Assembly (NCBI GenBank): GCA_900772435.1
Contig: CAAHEM010000050.1
Span: 1 to 31,965, forward strand
DNA from: Bacilli bacterium
GTDB lineage: Bacteria > Bacillota_I > Bacilli_A > RF39 > UBA660
Length of the DNA stretch: 31,965 bases
Reading direction: 5' to 3'
Position numbers and translations under genes: made by a program. Numbering within the stretch: position 1 is the first letter of the stretch; every line of letters starts with the position of its first letter. The notes below the pieces were generated by a model. That model was not told where the DNA came from and searched no databases. It saw nothing but the letters and a program-made list of their open reading frames with translations. Below are positions 8,310 through 17,828 of the stretch, one piece after another.

Positions 8310-8325
8310 TTTCATATTTTTTTTT
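8294..8325 (+). terminator. Terminator spanning the stop codon
   Basis: ATATGGAA (8294-8301) pairs with TTTCATAT (8310-8317) with one G-U pair and an 8-nt loop containing the TAG stop, followed by nine T residues. Confidence 0.7.
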
Positions 8326-8350
8326 GATTAAAATTATGATATTATATACT
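8324..8350 (+). promoter_or_regulatory. Possible sortase promoter
   Basis: TTGATT (8324-8329) and TATACT (8345-8350), with a short 15-nt spacer. The -35 overlaps the U-tract of the preceding terminator. Weak. Confidence 0.4.
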
Positions 8351-8369
8351 TGTATATTAGGAGAAAGTA

Positions 8370-9992
8370 ATGAAAGAGTATATTGTACTTACAGTTAATG
8401 ATAAAACATTATTTTTTGACTTTAAAACTATTAATGAAAAAGAAAATAAATTTGTTAATAGTTTAGAGTTTTATAATGCTTCATTATATATTTCCCTTAA
8501 ATATTATAAAAAGAACTATAGTAAAATTATTAATTTATTAAAAGATAAAGGATTAGAAATACTTACTATTAAACGATTAATTACTTTTAAATATAGTATT
8601 TATTTATTAAATGAATTGAATATAAAAAGATTGAGACTTGATTTTGCTTCAACAGTAAGTTTACAAGATTATGAAATGTTCTTAGAAGTAGGTAGTTTAA
8701 AAGAAATAGATTGTTATTATATGCCTAAATTTATTATTGATAAATTTAATAGAAAAGGTGTTAATGTAACACTATATAATAAAGAAAAAGTATCTGATAG
8801 ATTTATGTTAATGCAGGATGCATTTGATTATGAAACTTTATATTATAAAAAGAATATAGAAATAAGAGAAAAATATGATAATTTAGTTAGTGATTTAAAA
8901 GAATTCTTAAGAATAAATTATAATCTTAAATCTATTCATTTATATATATTTTCTAAAGAATTAATTTCTTCAATAATGGATTTAATTAAGAAAGATGAAT
9001 CTAGAGAAATTATAGTTTTTTTACATCAAGGATATGATGAATATAACTTTATTTCTAAGAATTTTCTTTGGTTAAAAGAAGTAAACAAGAAATGTAAGAA
9101 TGAATATACTTGTGAGTTTAGAATAGTTTATTCTAATTCTTTTCTTGTTAATAATTTATTTAAGCAATTAACTTTTAATAATTTAAAACTTATATCTTTA
9201 TTATGCATCTATGTTAGTTTAGTTAGCTTAATAATTATTAAATCTTATGAATATGTAGAAAAAATGAGTATAGATGAAATAAATGCTACTATAAGTAATG
9301 GCACTTATGGTAATGATTTTGAACTTGATAGATTAGATGATGTTGATGAAGAAGATGATGATACTAGTGATGCAAATGGTGGAAATAATAGTAATAAAAA
9401 TAATACTAGTAAACCTGCAAGTACAAAATATCAGTTTGAAAAAGTATTTTCTAAATTAAAAAAGATTAATAATGAAACAGTTGGCTTTTTAACAGTTAAA
9501 GGTACTAATATTAATTATCCAATAGTACAACATAATGATAATAGTTATTATTTGAAAAGAGATATATATAAAAAGAAGAGTTCTATGGGGTGGGTTTATT
9601 TAGACTATAGAAATTCTAAAAATGAATTTGATTCTAATAATATTATATATGGACATAGTATGCTTAATGGTACTATGTTTGGTACTTTGAAAAATGTATT
9701 AACTTCTAATTTTAGAAAAAATAGTGAAAATATGATAATTAGTTATGACACTCCTAATGGACAATATAAATTTAAAATATTTGCTGGGTATAGAGTTGAA
9801 TATACTACAGATTATTTAAAAACTGATTTTGAAAATAAAAAAGAGTTTGATGCATTTGTTAAATTAATTAGAGGAAGAAGTACTTTTAAAACTAAAGATA
9901 AAGTAGAGTATGGTGATAAAATATTAACTTTATCTACATGTGCTAGTGGTAAGAAGAGATTAGTAGTACATGCTGTACTTATAAAAGAATAG
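8370..9992 (+). CDS. Class B-type sortase with a large N-terminal extension
   Basis: 540 aa, about twice a normal sortase. Residues 1-270 form a hydrophilic, presumably cytoplasmic region of unknown fold with leucine-rich stretches. One membrane helix follows (about 272-291), then an Asp/Asn/Ser-rich linker (about 318-350), then a sortase domain (about 355-540). Catalytic residues fit: H429 in IIYGHSM, C524 in TLSTCASG, R530 in KKRLVVHA. The YPIVQ, GWVYLDYRN and long beta6/beta7 region fit class B. Sortases cleave a C-terminal sorting motif and join the protein to peptidoglycan or to other subunits. It is probably co-transcribed with the exported protein 12 nt downstream. No LPXTG or NPQTN substrate is visible in the window. 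Confidence 0.9.
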   Translation: MKEYIVLTVNDKTLFFDFKTINEKENKFVNSLEFYNASLYISLKYYKKNYSKIINLLKDKGLEILTIKRLITFKYSIYLLNELNIKRLRLDFASTVSLQDYEMFLEVGSLKEIDCYYMPKFIIDKFNRKGVNVTLYNKEKVSDRFMLMQDAFDYETLYYKKNIEIREKYDNLVSDLKEFLRINYNLKSIHLYIFSKELISSIMDLIKKDESREIIVFLHQGYDEYNFISKNFLWLKEVNKKCKNEYTCEFRIVYSNSFLVNNLFKQLTFNNLKLISLLCIYVSLVSLIIIKSYEYVEKMSIDEINATISNGTYGNDFELDRLDDVDEEDDDTSDANGGNNSNKNNTSKPASTKYQFEKVFSKLKKINNETVGFLTVKGTNINYPIVQHNDNSYYLKRDIYKKKSSMGWVYLDYRNSKNEFDSNNIIYGHSMLNGTMFGTLKNVLTSNFRKNSENMIISYDTPNGQYKFKIFAGYRVEYTTDYLKTDFENKKEFDAFVKLIRGRSTFKTKDKVEYGDKILTLSTCASGKKRLVVHAVLIKE

Positions 9993-10004
9993 AGAGGCAT
10001 AGAT

Positions 10005-10640
10005 ATGAAAAAAAATATAATTATATTATTATTGACGATCCTATTTCCAAATGTTGTATCTGCTGCTTGTGATGCTAAAGCGTTCGTGCAATATCAAAAG
10101 TTAGCAGATAATGTAACTTATGAAACATCATATAGTAAATCTGCTAATAAGTTTAGTGTAACATTTTATAATGTTGTACCTGGTTTATATATTACTGATA
10201 GTACAAATTATTATAGTGCTGATCTTGAAAATACTATATATATAAGCAATATAGAAGAAGGAAAGAGTGTTTCATATATAATTAATACTTCTGAGACTGA
10301 TTGTGGTTCTTTAATAAAAACTATTAGTATTAATTTTCCATATTATAATACATTCTATGAAACTGATAGATGTGATGAATATAAAGGAAAATTAAGTATA
10401 TGTTCAGCTCAATTTTTGAATTATAAACCGACTTTAGACATTTTTGAATTACAAGTTAAAAACTTAGGTGGTATAGAACTAGAAAAACCAATACAAGAAC
10501 CAGATAATAGAACTATTATAGATGATATAGTTGATTTTATGAAAGATTGGGGTATTCAAATAGCAATAGTTGTAGTAGTTAGTGTTATAACAATTATTCC
10601 TTTTAATGCTAAACTTAGAAAAGTAAAACATGGAATTTAA
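10005..10640 (+). CDS. Exported protein with C-terminal membrane anchor
   Basis: 211 aa. An N-terminal signal peptide (residues about 1-20, cleavage near VVSA-AC) precedes a beta-rich extracellular part (about 22-160) with a few Cys residues (DTDC, CDEY, SICS). A C-terminal hydrophobic helix (about 182-200, IQIAIVVVVSVITIIPF) ends in a basic tail. This layout resembles a sorting signal, but no LPXTG-like motif precedes the helix, so it is either a simple type I membrane protein or a substrate of a non-canonical sortase. It follows the sortase gene by 12 nt with an AGAGG site and is closed by its own terminator. Family not recognised. Confidence 0.75.
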   Translation: MKKNIIILLLTILFPNVVSAACDAKAFVQYQKLADNVTYETSYSKSANKFSVTFYNVVPGLYITDSTNYYSADLENTIYISNIEEGKSVSYIINTSETDCGSLIKTISINFPYYNTFYETDRCDEYKGKLSICSAQFLNYKPTLDIFELQVKNLGGIELEKPIQEPDNRTIIDDIVDFMKDWGIQIAIVVVVSVITIIPFNAKLRKVKHGI

Positions 10641-10662
10641 GAGATTTATTTCTCTTTTTATT
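10638..10662 (+). terminator. Rho-independent terminator of the sortase operon
   Basis: Stem AAGAGA (10639-10644) / TCTCTT (10651-10656) with a T-rich 6-nt loop and a T run; overlaps the stop codon. Confidence 0.75.
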
Positions 10663-10674
10663 TGTTATAATCTA

Positions 10675-10704
10675 TTGAAAACGAAAATGCATTTATGTTA
10701 TAAT
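10675..10704 (+). promoter_or_regulatory. Promoter of the Cys-rich adhesin operon
   Basis: TTGAAA (10675-10680), 18-nt spacer, TATAAT (10699-10704), extended -10 TG at 10696-10697. Confidence 0.75.
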
Positions 10705-10728
10705 TTTTAATAGAAGAGTAGGTGAATT

Positions 10729-11421
10729 ATGAAGAAAGTAAAATTTCTATTATTTAGCTTAATGCTTGTTTTTGTTTTCAGTGATAAAGTATTAGCTGTT
10801 TGCGAAGATGAACAATTGAATAGTTGGGCTGAGAGCGCTAGAATAGAAGCTATTGAAGACCAAGATATGGATACTTATGATGAAGAAGGAAATCTAATAG
10901 GTACTCATAAAAAAGAATATCATTATTATTTATTAGTGTATCCTCAAGCAAATATAATTTACGCTAAGGTTAGAGATTCTTTAACAAATGAAGAGTATAC
11001 TGTATATCCTAATTCTGATTTTAGTACTGTGGCTATCGGATCAAAAATACACAATAAGAAAAAGAAATATACTATTACAATATATGGTAGTAGTAATAGT
11101 GCTTGTCCTAATGAGAAGTTAAAAACTTTAACTTATGAGGCAAATCCATATAATAAATATATGACTACTGAATTTTGTATTAATAATCCTGGAGATGAAA
11201 AATGTTTATTTGATTCTGATGCTGGTACAATGACTGAAGAAGAGTTTAATGCTTATGTTGCCAAACAAAATTCAGCCGAAGAAATAAAAAATATGTCATG
11301 GTCTGCTAAACTTTGGTTATATATAAAGAAGTATTGGTATTATGCTGTTATACCTATAGTTTTAATTTCAATGTTTTATGGAATTACAATTTATATAGAA
11401 AAGAAAAAGAAGGTGAATTAA
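10729..11421 (+). CDS. Exported protein with C-terminal membrane anchor
   Basis: 230 aa. A signal peptide (about 1-23, ending KVLA) precedes an extracellular domain (about 24-195) with scattered Cys residues, then a C-terminal hydrophobic helix (about 203-222, YAVIPIVLISMFYGITIYI) and a Lys-rich tail. Same layout as the protein at 10005, but without clear sequence similarity by eye. First gene of an operon: its TAA is followed at once by the ATG of the giant protein at 11422. No sorting motif is visible. It may be a membrane partner or anchor for the Cys-rich protein (inference from position). Confidence 0.75.
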   Translation: MKKVKFLLFSLMLVFVFSDKVLAVCEDEQLNSWAESARIEAIEDQDMDTYDEEGNLIGTHKKEYHYYLLVYPQANIIYAKVRDSLTNEEYTVYPNSDFSTVAIGSKIHNKKKKYTITIYGSSNSACPNEKLKTLTYEANPYNKYMTTEFCINNPGDEKCLFDSDAGTMTEEEFNAYVAKQNSAEEIKNMSWSAKLWLYIKKYWYYAVIPIVLISMFYGITIYIEKKKKVN

Positions 11422-14400
11422 ATGAAAAAGAAGTTTTTAAAAGTATTAATTATATTTTCTTTTCTTTTTTGCCTAAGCGGTGTTGGTGCTAAAGAGTGTC
11501 TTAAGATTAATTCTGCAGGTCAAGGCGTTATTGTTGGATATTATGAACAAGAATATTTAGATAAAAAAACTTGGGAAAAGGTTTCTTATGGTGATGAACA
11601 CCAATCTGGTGCAAGATGGGATACCTCTAGAGAAGCATTGGAAGCATGTAGAAAAACTACTAATTATAAGAATGGTAAAATAGTTTGTTTAAGATCTTAC
11701 CGATATGTTTCTAATAAGTATTATTGTCAAGGTGCTTCGTTTAGTAGTGAATATGCATGTCAAAATCATACTTATACGATATCTGGTTATTGGAATAAGG
11801 TAACTACTGGAACATGCTCTGATAAATTTGCAAATCATGTATGTTCACTTGATGGTAAATCATATACATTTAAAGGGAATTGTACAAAAAATTGCATAAA
11901 ATATAGATGTACAACAACATTTAAAACATGTGTGGGAGCGAGTGCTTCTAGTTGCGGTACTTGTAAGGCTATTACTAAAAAATGTGGTAACTCATGTGTT
12001 AGTAATGATAATTTTAGTTCGAATAATGTAAAATATGGATATGTTTGGAAAGCTAAATCTGTTACTTCTGGTGTTGATGAGAGTTGGAAAATAGGAAATT
12101 TCCCATTAACTGTATATAAATACCTTACAGATGATGGTGATAAAACTTATTGTATTCAACCAGGTAAGGTTGGACCTAGGACTGAAGCTAATGGTGGAAC
12201 TGAATATTGTTTGAATCAAGATTTTGATTTGTCTAGATGTAAAACAGAAAACCATTATTTCTGTGGATTTGCTGATATTTTATATCAAACAGTTAAAGAA
12301 GATGGAACATATTCTGATGGTTCTGTTAAATTTGTAGATAATGGAAAATATGATTATCCAGAAATTACTACTGCACTTAGAATGTGGGTTGCTTATGCTG
12401 CTAAAGGAGCTATCACCTTATCTGATGGTGAAATAGTAACAGGTTTAGGTGAAGCAGAAGATGAATATAGTGTTGTTACAAGAACAGATGCATATTTAAA
12501 GACTGCAAATAAGGCAGCAAGTGGATATACTGGTGTTGCATGTAATTCTAATCCTGGACGTGGTGTATTATGTACATATGATAAATATAAACGTTATCAA
12601 AAAGCTATTAAATTATTTAATTATGCTTTAAAAGGTGAACACGAGTTTGTTAAATATGAATCTAATACAGCAACTAATCCTACTTTCTCACAATCTTCAA
12701 ATACTGATGATGGTGATGCAACTTATACTATAGTTGCTGAAATTCCAGAGACATTCCAAGAAAAGATGGTTGATTGTACTAAGCAAGAAATTTTAAATAA
12801 AAGATCAGATTGCAAAGTTTATGCCGAATTAAAAGATGAAAATGGTAAAATTGTTAATACATTAATAGAAGATGCTAAATGTGAAGGAAAAGAAACTTGC
12901 GATTTCGTTATAAAAGCAAAAAGAAAAGAATGTTCTAGAACAGGTGGAAAAATTGTTAAAACAGAATCAAAATTAACACTTGATTTAGGACTTAAAGGTT
13001 ATAGTAGGGGTGGCTATGTTCGTCAATACTATAACGCTAGTGGAGCTGATGCTTCTCAAATAATGCTTACATTTGCATTTAATGAAAAAAGAAATGAAAT
13101 TGAAAATGTTGATGGTGGAAATTCTAGTAGTTTCTCAACTTATCATTATACTATAAAGGTTCCTTGTTATTGTGACCCTAAAAAATATTGTGATAATTTT
13201 AAAGCAAAAGGTTATTTAAAAAATACTTGTGAAGGTTATGGAATACAAGGTGCTGGTGCTTATGATACATATGAAAAAGGGACTTATGAAGATCCTTACA
13301 TGAACTGTATCTTAAATGCATGTGATCCAAGTAAAAAAGAGGACTTTAGTTATACTAAAGAAACTGGAGCTAATAGTAAAGTATGTAATGTTTATTGTAG
13401 AAAAGAGTTAACTTTCTACTTAGCAAATAAAACTAAAGTATATGCAGGAATGCAATTTAGTTATGATATCGCATCTAAAGTAATTGAAGGCGAAGGCGAT
13501 ATTGATAAAGTTTTAACTACTAATCATAAATTAACAAGTATAGTTCTTCAAAAGAGGCAGTGTACTAGTGAAATATATTACAATAAAAAGAATGCTGATG
13601 GTCAAACATGGTTAGACCTATATAATGCTGCTGTTAAAAATATGCTCACTAAATATAATGAATGGAAGAAAATAGAAGTATTATACGATTGGGAATATAA
13701 TGCAAAAGCTTCTGATAGATACTTTACAGCTTGCGAAAAGAAGAGTAAGGTAGGTGCATCTAGTTGTACGAGAACACCAAATACTAAATGTACAGATTCT
13801 GCAACAAATGTATGTGGAGCAAAGAAGATTTATACATGGCCTAAGTACACTAATTATAATTGTGTATCCAATGGAGTAGATACATATACTGTTAAATATA
13901 AAAATTATAATACTTGGAATTTAAAGAGTAATTGTTCTACTAGTAATGGTAAAGTTACATGTTCATTAAGTAAGCCTTCACAATCATCAACTACTTTGAT
14001 GGCTGGTAAACCTAATACTGGTACAACATGTGGTGCTGAGAGGTGTGTTTATGCTAAAACTTGTAGTTGTCATGATGGCGTAACGTGTGGACCTAAGGCA
14101 CCAAAAGGCTGCAAACCTAGAAAAACAACTTATAAATGTAATTGTTATTCTACGAAGAGTACTAGTTCTACATGTACAAATGGTACTGCATATAATAATG
14201 TGGAAAGTACTAATATGGGAAAAGATGGTACTTTAAGAAACGATGAAGAAGCAGCATGGAATAACTTTAAAGCTGCTGTTAAAGCTGTTGAACAATTATA
14301 TTATGATTTACAAAGTTGTAATTTCTATGTAGATTCTACTGAAAATAAAAAGACTTTCGCAGAAAAGATTTCACGTTTCTACACTGATTTAAAAGCTACA

Positions 14401-15582
14401 TATCATACTTCTGAAACTAGTGTTTCACCAAATAATTCTAATGCTAGTGGTACAATTAAAGATTACTTACTTAAACAAGCTTATTGTAAAACTAAAGAAG
14501 ATTGCGTATCATTAATTCTTGGATATGAAGATGATTATGGAGCTAGTACTGAATTTAGTAAAAATGTTGATAATGTTCCTTCTGTTTTAAACAATAACTA
14601 TTATTGTAAGAATGATGGCAATAAAATTAAGTGTTATGAATATAAGCAAGATGAAGAAGTAGAAATTGAAAACACTATTAAAACTGGTTCTGTTGATAGA
14701 ATTGTATGTTCTGGTGTTGGAACTAGTGCTACTTGTTCTACTAAAACTATTACATTACCAACAAATGATTATGCTACATTCATTACAGTTACTGAAGCTG
14801 ATTTCTGGCAACCTAAATCTTATAAAACATCTGTTTATACAGGTATTGTAAGTGAAGATGATGGTTCTGCTAGTGCAGGAGATAGTACTCCACTTGGAAA
14901 AGAAGTATTCCCTGTAAGTAATAAAACAAGAAAAGATAAAAACGGTAAAGATATTGGTTCAACTGGTTCATATGATGTTAAACATAAATATTCTAATTTA
15001 GGATTAACATCTAATGATAAGTTTGACTTTGAATATGCATGTAATTATGAAGTTTATAACACAACTAAATATTATGACTGTGAAACTAATGAAGATGGTG
15101 TAACAGATTTAACTAAATGTAAAAACCCTTGTTATGAATTAAAAGATGGTGTTCCAGTTATAACTGATTCATGTGATGTTTGGACACCAAAAGATACGAA
15201 TTCTAAAACATATGGATTTATTTATAGAAATGTTGATGTTGGCAACTTATTCCCAGGAGAAAATATTAGAGACACTGGTATTAACTGGAGTAGTAAGACT
15301 GATGTTATAGATGCAATTGAAAAAACTGCTGATACTATTTATACAACTGATGATTATTTAGAATATAGATATGTATTAACACCAAGTAATATTAGACAAA
15401 TAAGAGATTATAACTCTTCTCAAAATTCTAATGGTGGATATCTAAATGAAACATTATCTAATTGTAAGATGGTAAATGATGCTGGTGGATTAAAAGCTTT
15501 CACTGAATGTAAGAGTTCATTCTTAAATGAAGTTAAAAATGGTAAATTCGGTGATATTAAAGTAAGCGGAAGTAAGAGTTAG
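11422..15582 (+). CDS. Giant Cys-rich secreted protein, putative adhesin
   Basis: 1386 aa with a signal peptide (about 1-23, ending GVGA). I count about 66 Cys, in dense clusters near residues 75-200, 570-650, 780-930 and 1200-1270, so many disulfides are likely outside the cell. Residues about 205-420 resemble thioester adhesin domains. TYCIQPG (C244) matches the Cys side of that motif, and a hydrophobic stretch ITTALRMW (315-322) sits where the usual TQxxIW would be, but the Gln is missing. The rest is beta-rich with Thr/Ser/Asn-rich parts and no recognised repeats. No C-terminal anchor or LPXTG. It lies between a membrane-anchored exported protein and a pilin-like InlB-repeat protein, upstream of the Tad genes, which suggests a pilus-associated adhesin (inference). 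AAGGTG RBS overlaps the previous gene's end. Confidence 0.8.
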   Translation: MKKKFLKVLIIFSFLFCLSGVGAKECLKINSAGQGVIVGYYEQEYLDKKTWEKVSYGDEHQSGARWDTSREALEACRKTTNYKNGKIVCLRSYRYVSNKYYCQGASFSSEYACQNHTYTISGYWNKVTTGTCSDKFANHVCSLDGKSYTFKGNCTKNCIKYRCTTTFKTCVGASASSCGTCKAITKKCGNSCVSNDNFSSNNVKYGYVWKAKSVTSGVDESWKIGNFPLTVYKYLTDDGDKTYCIQPGKVGPRTEANGGTEYCLNQDFDLSRCKTENHYFCGFADILYQTVKEDGTYSDGSVKFVDNGKYDYPEITTALRMWVAYAAKGAITLSDGEIVTGLGEAEDEYSVVTRTDAYLKTANKAASGYTGVACNSNPGRGVLCTYDKYKRYQKAIKLFNYALKGEHEFVKYESNTATNPTFSQSSNTDDGDATYTIVAEIPETFQEKMVDCTKQEILNKRSDCKVYAELKDENGKIVNTLIEDAKCEGKETCDFVIKAKRKECSRTGGKIVKTESKLTLDLGLKGYSRGGYVRQYYNASGADASQIMLTFAFNEKRNEIENVDGGNSSSFSTYHYTIKVPCYCDPKKYCDNFKAKGYLKNTCEGYGIQGAGAYDTYEKGTYEDPYMNCILNACDPSKKEDFSYTKETGANSKVCNVYCRKELTFYLANKTKVYAGMQFSYDIASKVIEGEGDIDKVLTTNHKLTSIVLQKRQCTSEIYYNKKNADGQTWLDLYNAAVKNMLTKYNEWKKIEVLYDWEYNAKASDRYFTACEKKSKVGASSCTRTPNTKCTDSATNVCGAKKIYTWPKYTNYNCVSNGVDTYTVKYKNYNTWNLKSNCSTSNGKVTCSLSKPSQSSTTLMAGKPNTGTTCGAERCVYAKTCSCHDGVTCGPKAPKGCKPRKTTYKCNCYSTKSTSSTCTNGTAYNNVESTNMGKDGTLRNDEEAAWNNFKAAVKAVEQLYYDLQSCNFYVDSTENKKTFAEKISRFYTDLKATYHTSETSVSPNNSNASGTIKDYLLKQAYCKTKEDCVSLILGYEDDYGASTEFSKNVDNVPSVLNNNYYCKNDGNKIKCYEYKQDEEVEIENTIKTGSVDRIVCSGVGTSATCSTKTITLPTNDYATFITVTEADFWQPKSYKTSVYTGIVSEDDGSASAGDSTPLGKEVFPVSNKTRKDKNGKDIGSTGSYDVKHKYSNLGLTSNDKFDFEYACNYEVYNTTKYYDCETNEDGVTDLTKCKNPCYELKDGVPVITDSCDVWTPKDTNSKTYGFIYRNVDVGNLFPGENIRDTGINWSSKTDVIDAIEKTADTIYTTDDYLEYRYVLTPSNIRQIRDYNSSQNSNGGYLNETLSNCKMVNDAGGLKAFTECKSSFLNEVKNGKFGDIKVSGSKS

Positions 15583-15595
15583 GAGGTAGTAGAGT

Positions 15596-17017
15596 ATGAA
15601 ACATTCGTTTTGGGGTTATTTCGTAATTGCAATGGGACTTGCTATTATCGTAATAATGTTATTGATACAAAGAATGACTACAACAACTGAAGAAGACTTT
15701 TACTTAGCTAGAGAGGTTATGGAAGCTGCTATGATCGACGCTGTCGATTATGGCACTTACCGTACTACCGGTAAATTAGTAATGTCTGAACAAAAATTTG
15801 TTGAGGTATTCTTAAGAAGATTCTCTGAATCTGTAACAAATAATAAAACATATCAAATTAGTTTTTATGATATATATGAGGAGCCACCTAAGGCTACCAT
15901 AAAAATTAGAACTAGAGCTGGTACTACAGAACTTGATAATGAATCATTTGATATAAATTTAGATACATTAGTAACAGGAATTTTAGAAACTATTTATAGT
16001 ACTTCTAATGAACAAAAGGTTACAACTAAATCTGTAAAAAGATATATAACCTGTAATGCAACTGCTGATGGATATAATCTTAATGGAAGTGTATATCAAT
16101 ATGATTTAACTCGTGGTGCTACTGTATTATTAAAATATGATTCAGTAAAATACAAAAATGAAACTGATGGAATAAATTCTGTATGTAAAAAATATTTCAG
16201 TGGTGATGAATATTGTAAAGTTATATATCAAGGAAGCACTATTTATGTAAAGAGAAAAGAATTAACAGTTAGTAAGCCTGCATGTAAGAATAAGGTTGTT
16301 GAATTCGATAGTGTTGGTGGTACAAAATGTGATACTAAGAGTTTAACTAATGGTTCTGAATTAGGAACCTTGTGTACACCAAAGAAAGACGGATATGATT
16401 TTAATGGTTGGTATGATCAAACTGGATGCAAGGGAACTAAAGCTGAAACAACAACTACAATAACCAAAGATATGAAATATTATGCTTGTTGGAAACCTAA
16501 AAAATTAACATTAACTTATAATAATACAGGTGGCAGTGGATGTACTGTGAAAACAATTGAGTATAATGTTAAAGTTGGCGACTTATGTAAACCAAATAGA
16601 AGTGGTTATACTTTTGCTGGTTGGTCTAATAAAAATGGCGGAAGTGTTAATGTAAATTCAAATACAGCATTTACATCTAATACTACAATTTATGCGGTAT
16701 GGAGTTCTGCTTGTAGTAAAGAAAATCCAGAAGGTTGTTCTAAAGTAAGATTTTGTAGAGATGGAAATGTTTATGCATATAAGGAATCTAATACAAATAG
16801 TTTATATGCTGGTACTGTAAAGAAACAAGCAAGACTTTATAAGATAAAAGAAGTTAATGGCATGACATATGTTAAGTTAATTAAATCAGAATCACAATCT
16901 CCAACTGGTGAAAAATATTACAGTTCATATTATGGTGATGAGTATTTTTGGATTCATAGTAATTGTTTATATGATGCTAGTAGAACTGACGATTGTAAAC
17001 CAGCTGATTGTCCTTAA
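15596..17017 (+). CDS. Pilin/TadE-like protein with two InlB B-repeats
   Basis: 473 aa. A short basic N-terminus and one hydrophobic helix (about 5-25, FWGYFVIAMGLAIIVIMLLIQ) are followed by REVMEAAMIDAVDYGTYR, a layout like the TadE/TadG pseudopilins of Tad systems. A pseudopilin-like part (to about 150) is followed by a Cys-containing region and two Listeria-Bacteroides (InlB B-type, Flg_new) repeats at about 233-371, recognisable by GYDFNGWYDQ..., GYTFAGWSNK... and YYACWKPK / IYAVWSS. The last 100 residues hold a small domain with Cys residues. The repeats are found in Gram-positive surface proteins that contact hosts or other cells. 13 nt after the giant protein, with AGGAGG. Confidence 0.85.
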   Translation: MKHSFWGYFVIAMGLAIIVIMLLIQRMTTTTEEDFYLAREVMEAAMIDAVDYGTYRTTGKLVMSEQKFVEVFLRRFSESVTNNKTYQISFYDIYEEPPKATIKIRTRAGTTELDNESFDINLDTLVTGILETIYSTSNEQKVTTKSVKRYITCNATADGYNLNGSVYQYDLTRGATVLLKYDSVKYKNETDGINSVCKKYFSGDEYCKVIYQGSTIYVKRKELTVSKPACKNKVVEFDSVGGTKCDTKSLTNGSELGTLCTPKKDGYDFNGWYDQTGCKGTKAETTTTITKDMKYYACWKPKKLTLTYNNTGGSGCTVKTIEYNVKVGDLCKPNRSGYTFAGWSNKNGGSVNVNSNTAFTSNTTIYAVWSSACSKENPEGCSKVRFCRDGNVYAYKESNTNSLYAGTVKKQARLYKIKEVNGMTYVKLIKSESQSPTGEKYYSSYYGDEYFWIHSNCLYDASRTDDCKPADCP

Positions 17018-17030
17018 TAGGAGGTAATAA

Positions 17031-17720
17031 ATGAAAAAAAATTCTATATTGTTTCTTTCCTTGTTAATTCTTGTTTCACTTACTGGATGTGGCAAGAAAA
17101 ATACAAGTGAAGACTTTAAAAAAATTGATTATGATTTAAAAGAATTAGAATATGTAAAGATATGTGATGATGAATCTATGTGTCCTGTTACTGCTACAAC
17201 ATATTTTGGAAATATGAGTTATTCAACTGATGTTAAGGAACTAAAGGATGCTTTAAATACTATTAATGAAGATACTAAAAAGTATCGTGAGAAAACTTTA
17301 AATTCTGAAGTTGAAGATGAAGTTTGTAAAGAGAATATTAAATATAAATATTTTGTTAATTCTAATTATTATCAATATACAAATGATGACTTTGTTACAT
17401 TTGGTGTAGTTAGAAATGGTTATTATGTTTGTGATGATAAAAATGATCCAATACCTACAACATCATATATTTATGATATAAAAGAAGGTAAAATGTTAAG
17501 TCAAGAAGAATTCAAAGAAAAGATTAAATTATCTGATGCTAAGATAAAAGAAGCTATTGATTCTTCAATTAATATAATGAATGAATATGATAATAAAAAG
17601 TATAAAATTAGAGAATCTTATAAAGATGTGATATTACTTTATGATTCCAATGGTAATTTATATGCTTCATATTTACTAAAAGATATTAATAAATATATGA
17701 TTGCTAAAATAGAGATGTAA
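17031..17720 (+). CDS. Lipoprotein of unknown function
   Basis: 229 aa. Signal peptide with lipobox LTGC (Cys at about 20) after SILFLSLLILVSL, so anchored to the outer face of the membrane by a lipid. The mature part carries two Cys pairs (ICDDESMC..., CKEN... and VCDD). The C-terminal half is alpha/beta (SYIYDIKEGKMLSQEEFKEK...). Family not recognised. Last gene of the adhesin operon: it follows the InlB-repeat protein by 13 nt with AGGAGG and is closed by a strong palindromic terminator. Possibly an assembly or anchoring factor. Confidence 0.82.
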   Translation: MKKNSILFLSLLILVSLTGCGKKNTSEDFKKIDYDLKELEYVKICDDESMCPVTATTYFGNMSYSTDVKELKDALNTINEDTKKYREKTLNSEVEDEVCKENIKYKYFVNSNYYQYTNDDFVTFGVVRNGYYVCDDKNDPIPTTSYIYDIKEGKMLSQEEFKEKIKLSDAKIKEAIDSSINIMNEYDNKKYKIRESYKDVILLYDSNGNLYASYLLKDINKYMIAKIEM

Positions 17721-17747
17721 AAGAGAAAATATTTTCTCTTTTATTTT
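17719..17747 (+). terminator. Rho-independent terminator of the adhesin operon
   Basis: Perfect palindrome AAAAGAGAAAAT / ATTTTCTCTTTT (17719-17742) followed by further T residues; overlaps the TAA stop. Confidence 0.85.
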
Positions 17748-17758
17748 GTTTTCCTATA

Positions 17759-17788
17759 TTGAAAAAATAGATATTAGTGTGCTATAAT
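17759..17788 (+). promoter_or_regulatory. Promoter of the Tad core operon
   Basis: TTGAAA (17759-17764), 18-nt spacer, TATAAT (17783-17788), TG at 17780-17781. Leader of about 35 nt before the start codon at 17829. Confidence 0.75.
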
Positions 17789-17828
17789 TAATTAGAATAG
17801 AGTGATATGAAATTTGGAGGAATAAAGA

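Noticed and set aside
14666..14851. Plus-strand 61-codon ORF inside the Cys-rich gene
   Set aside because: Overlaps a conserved coding frame and its Leu-rich translation is a frame-shifted reading of that gene.
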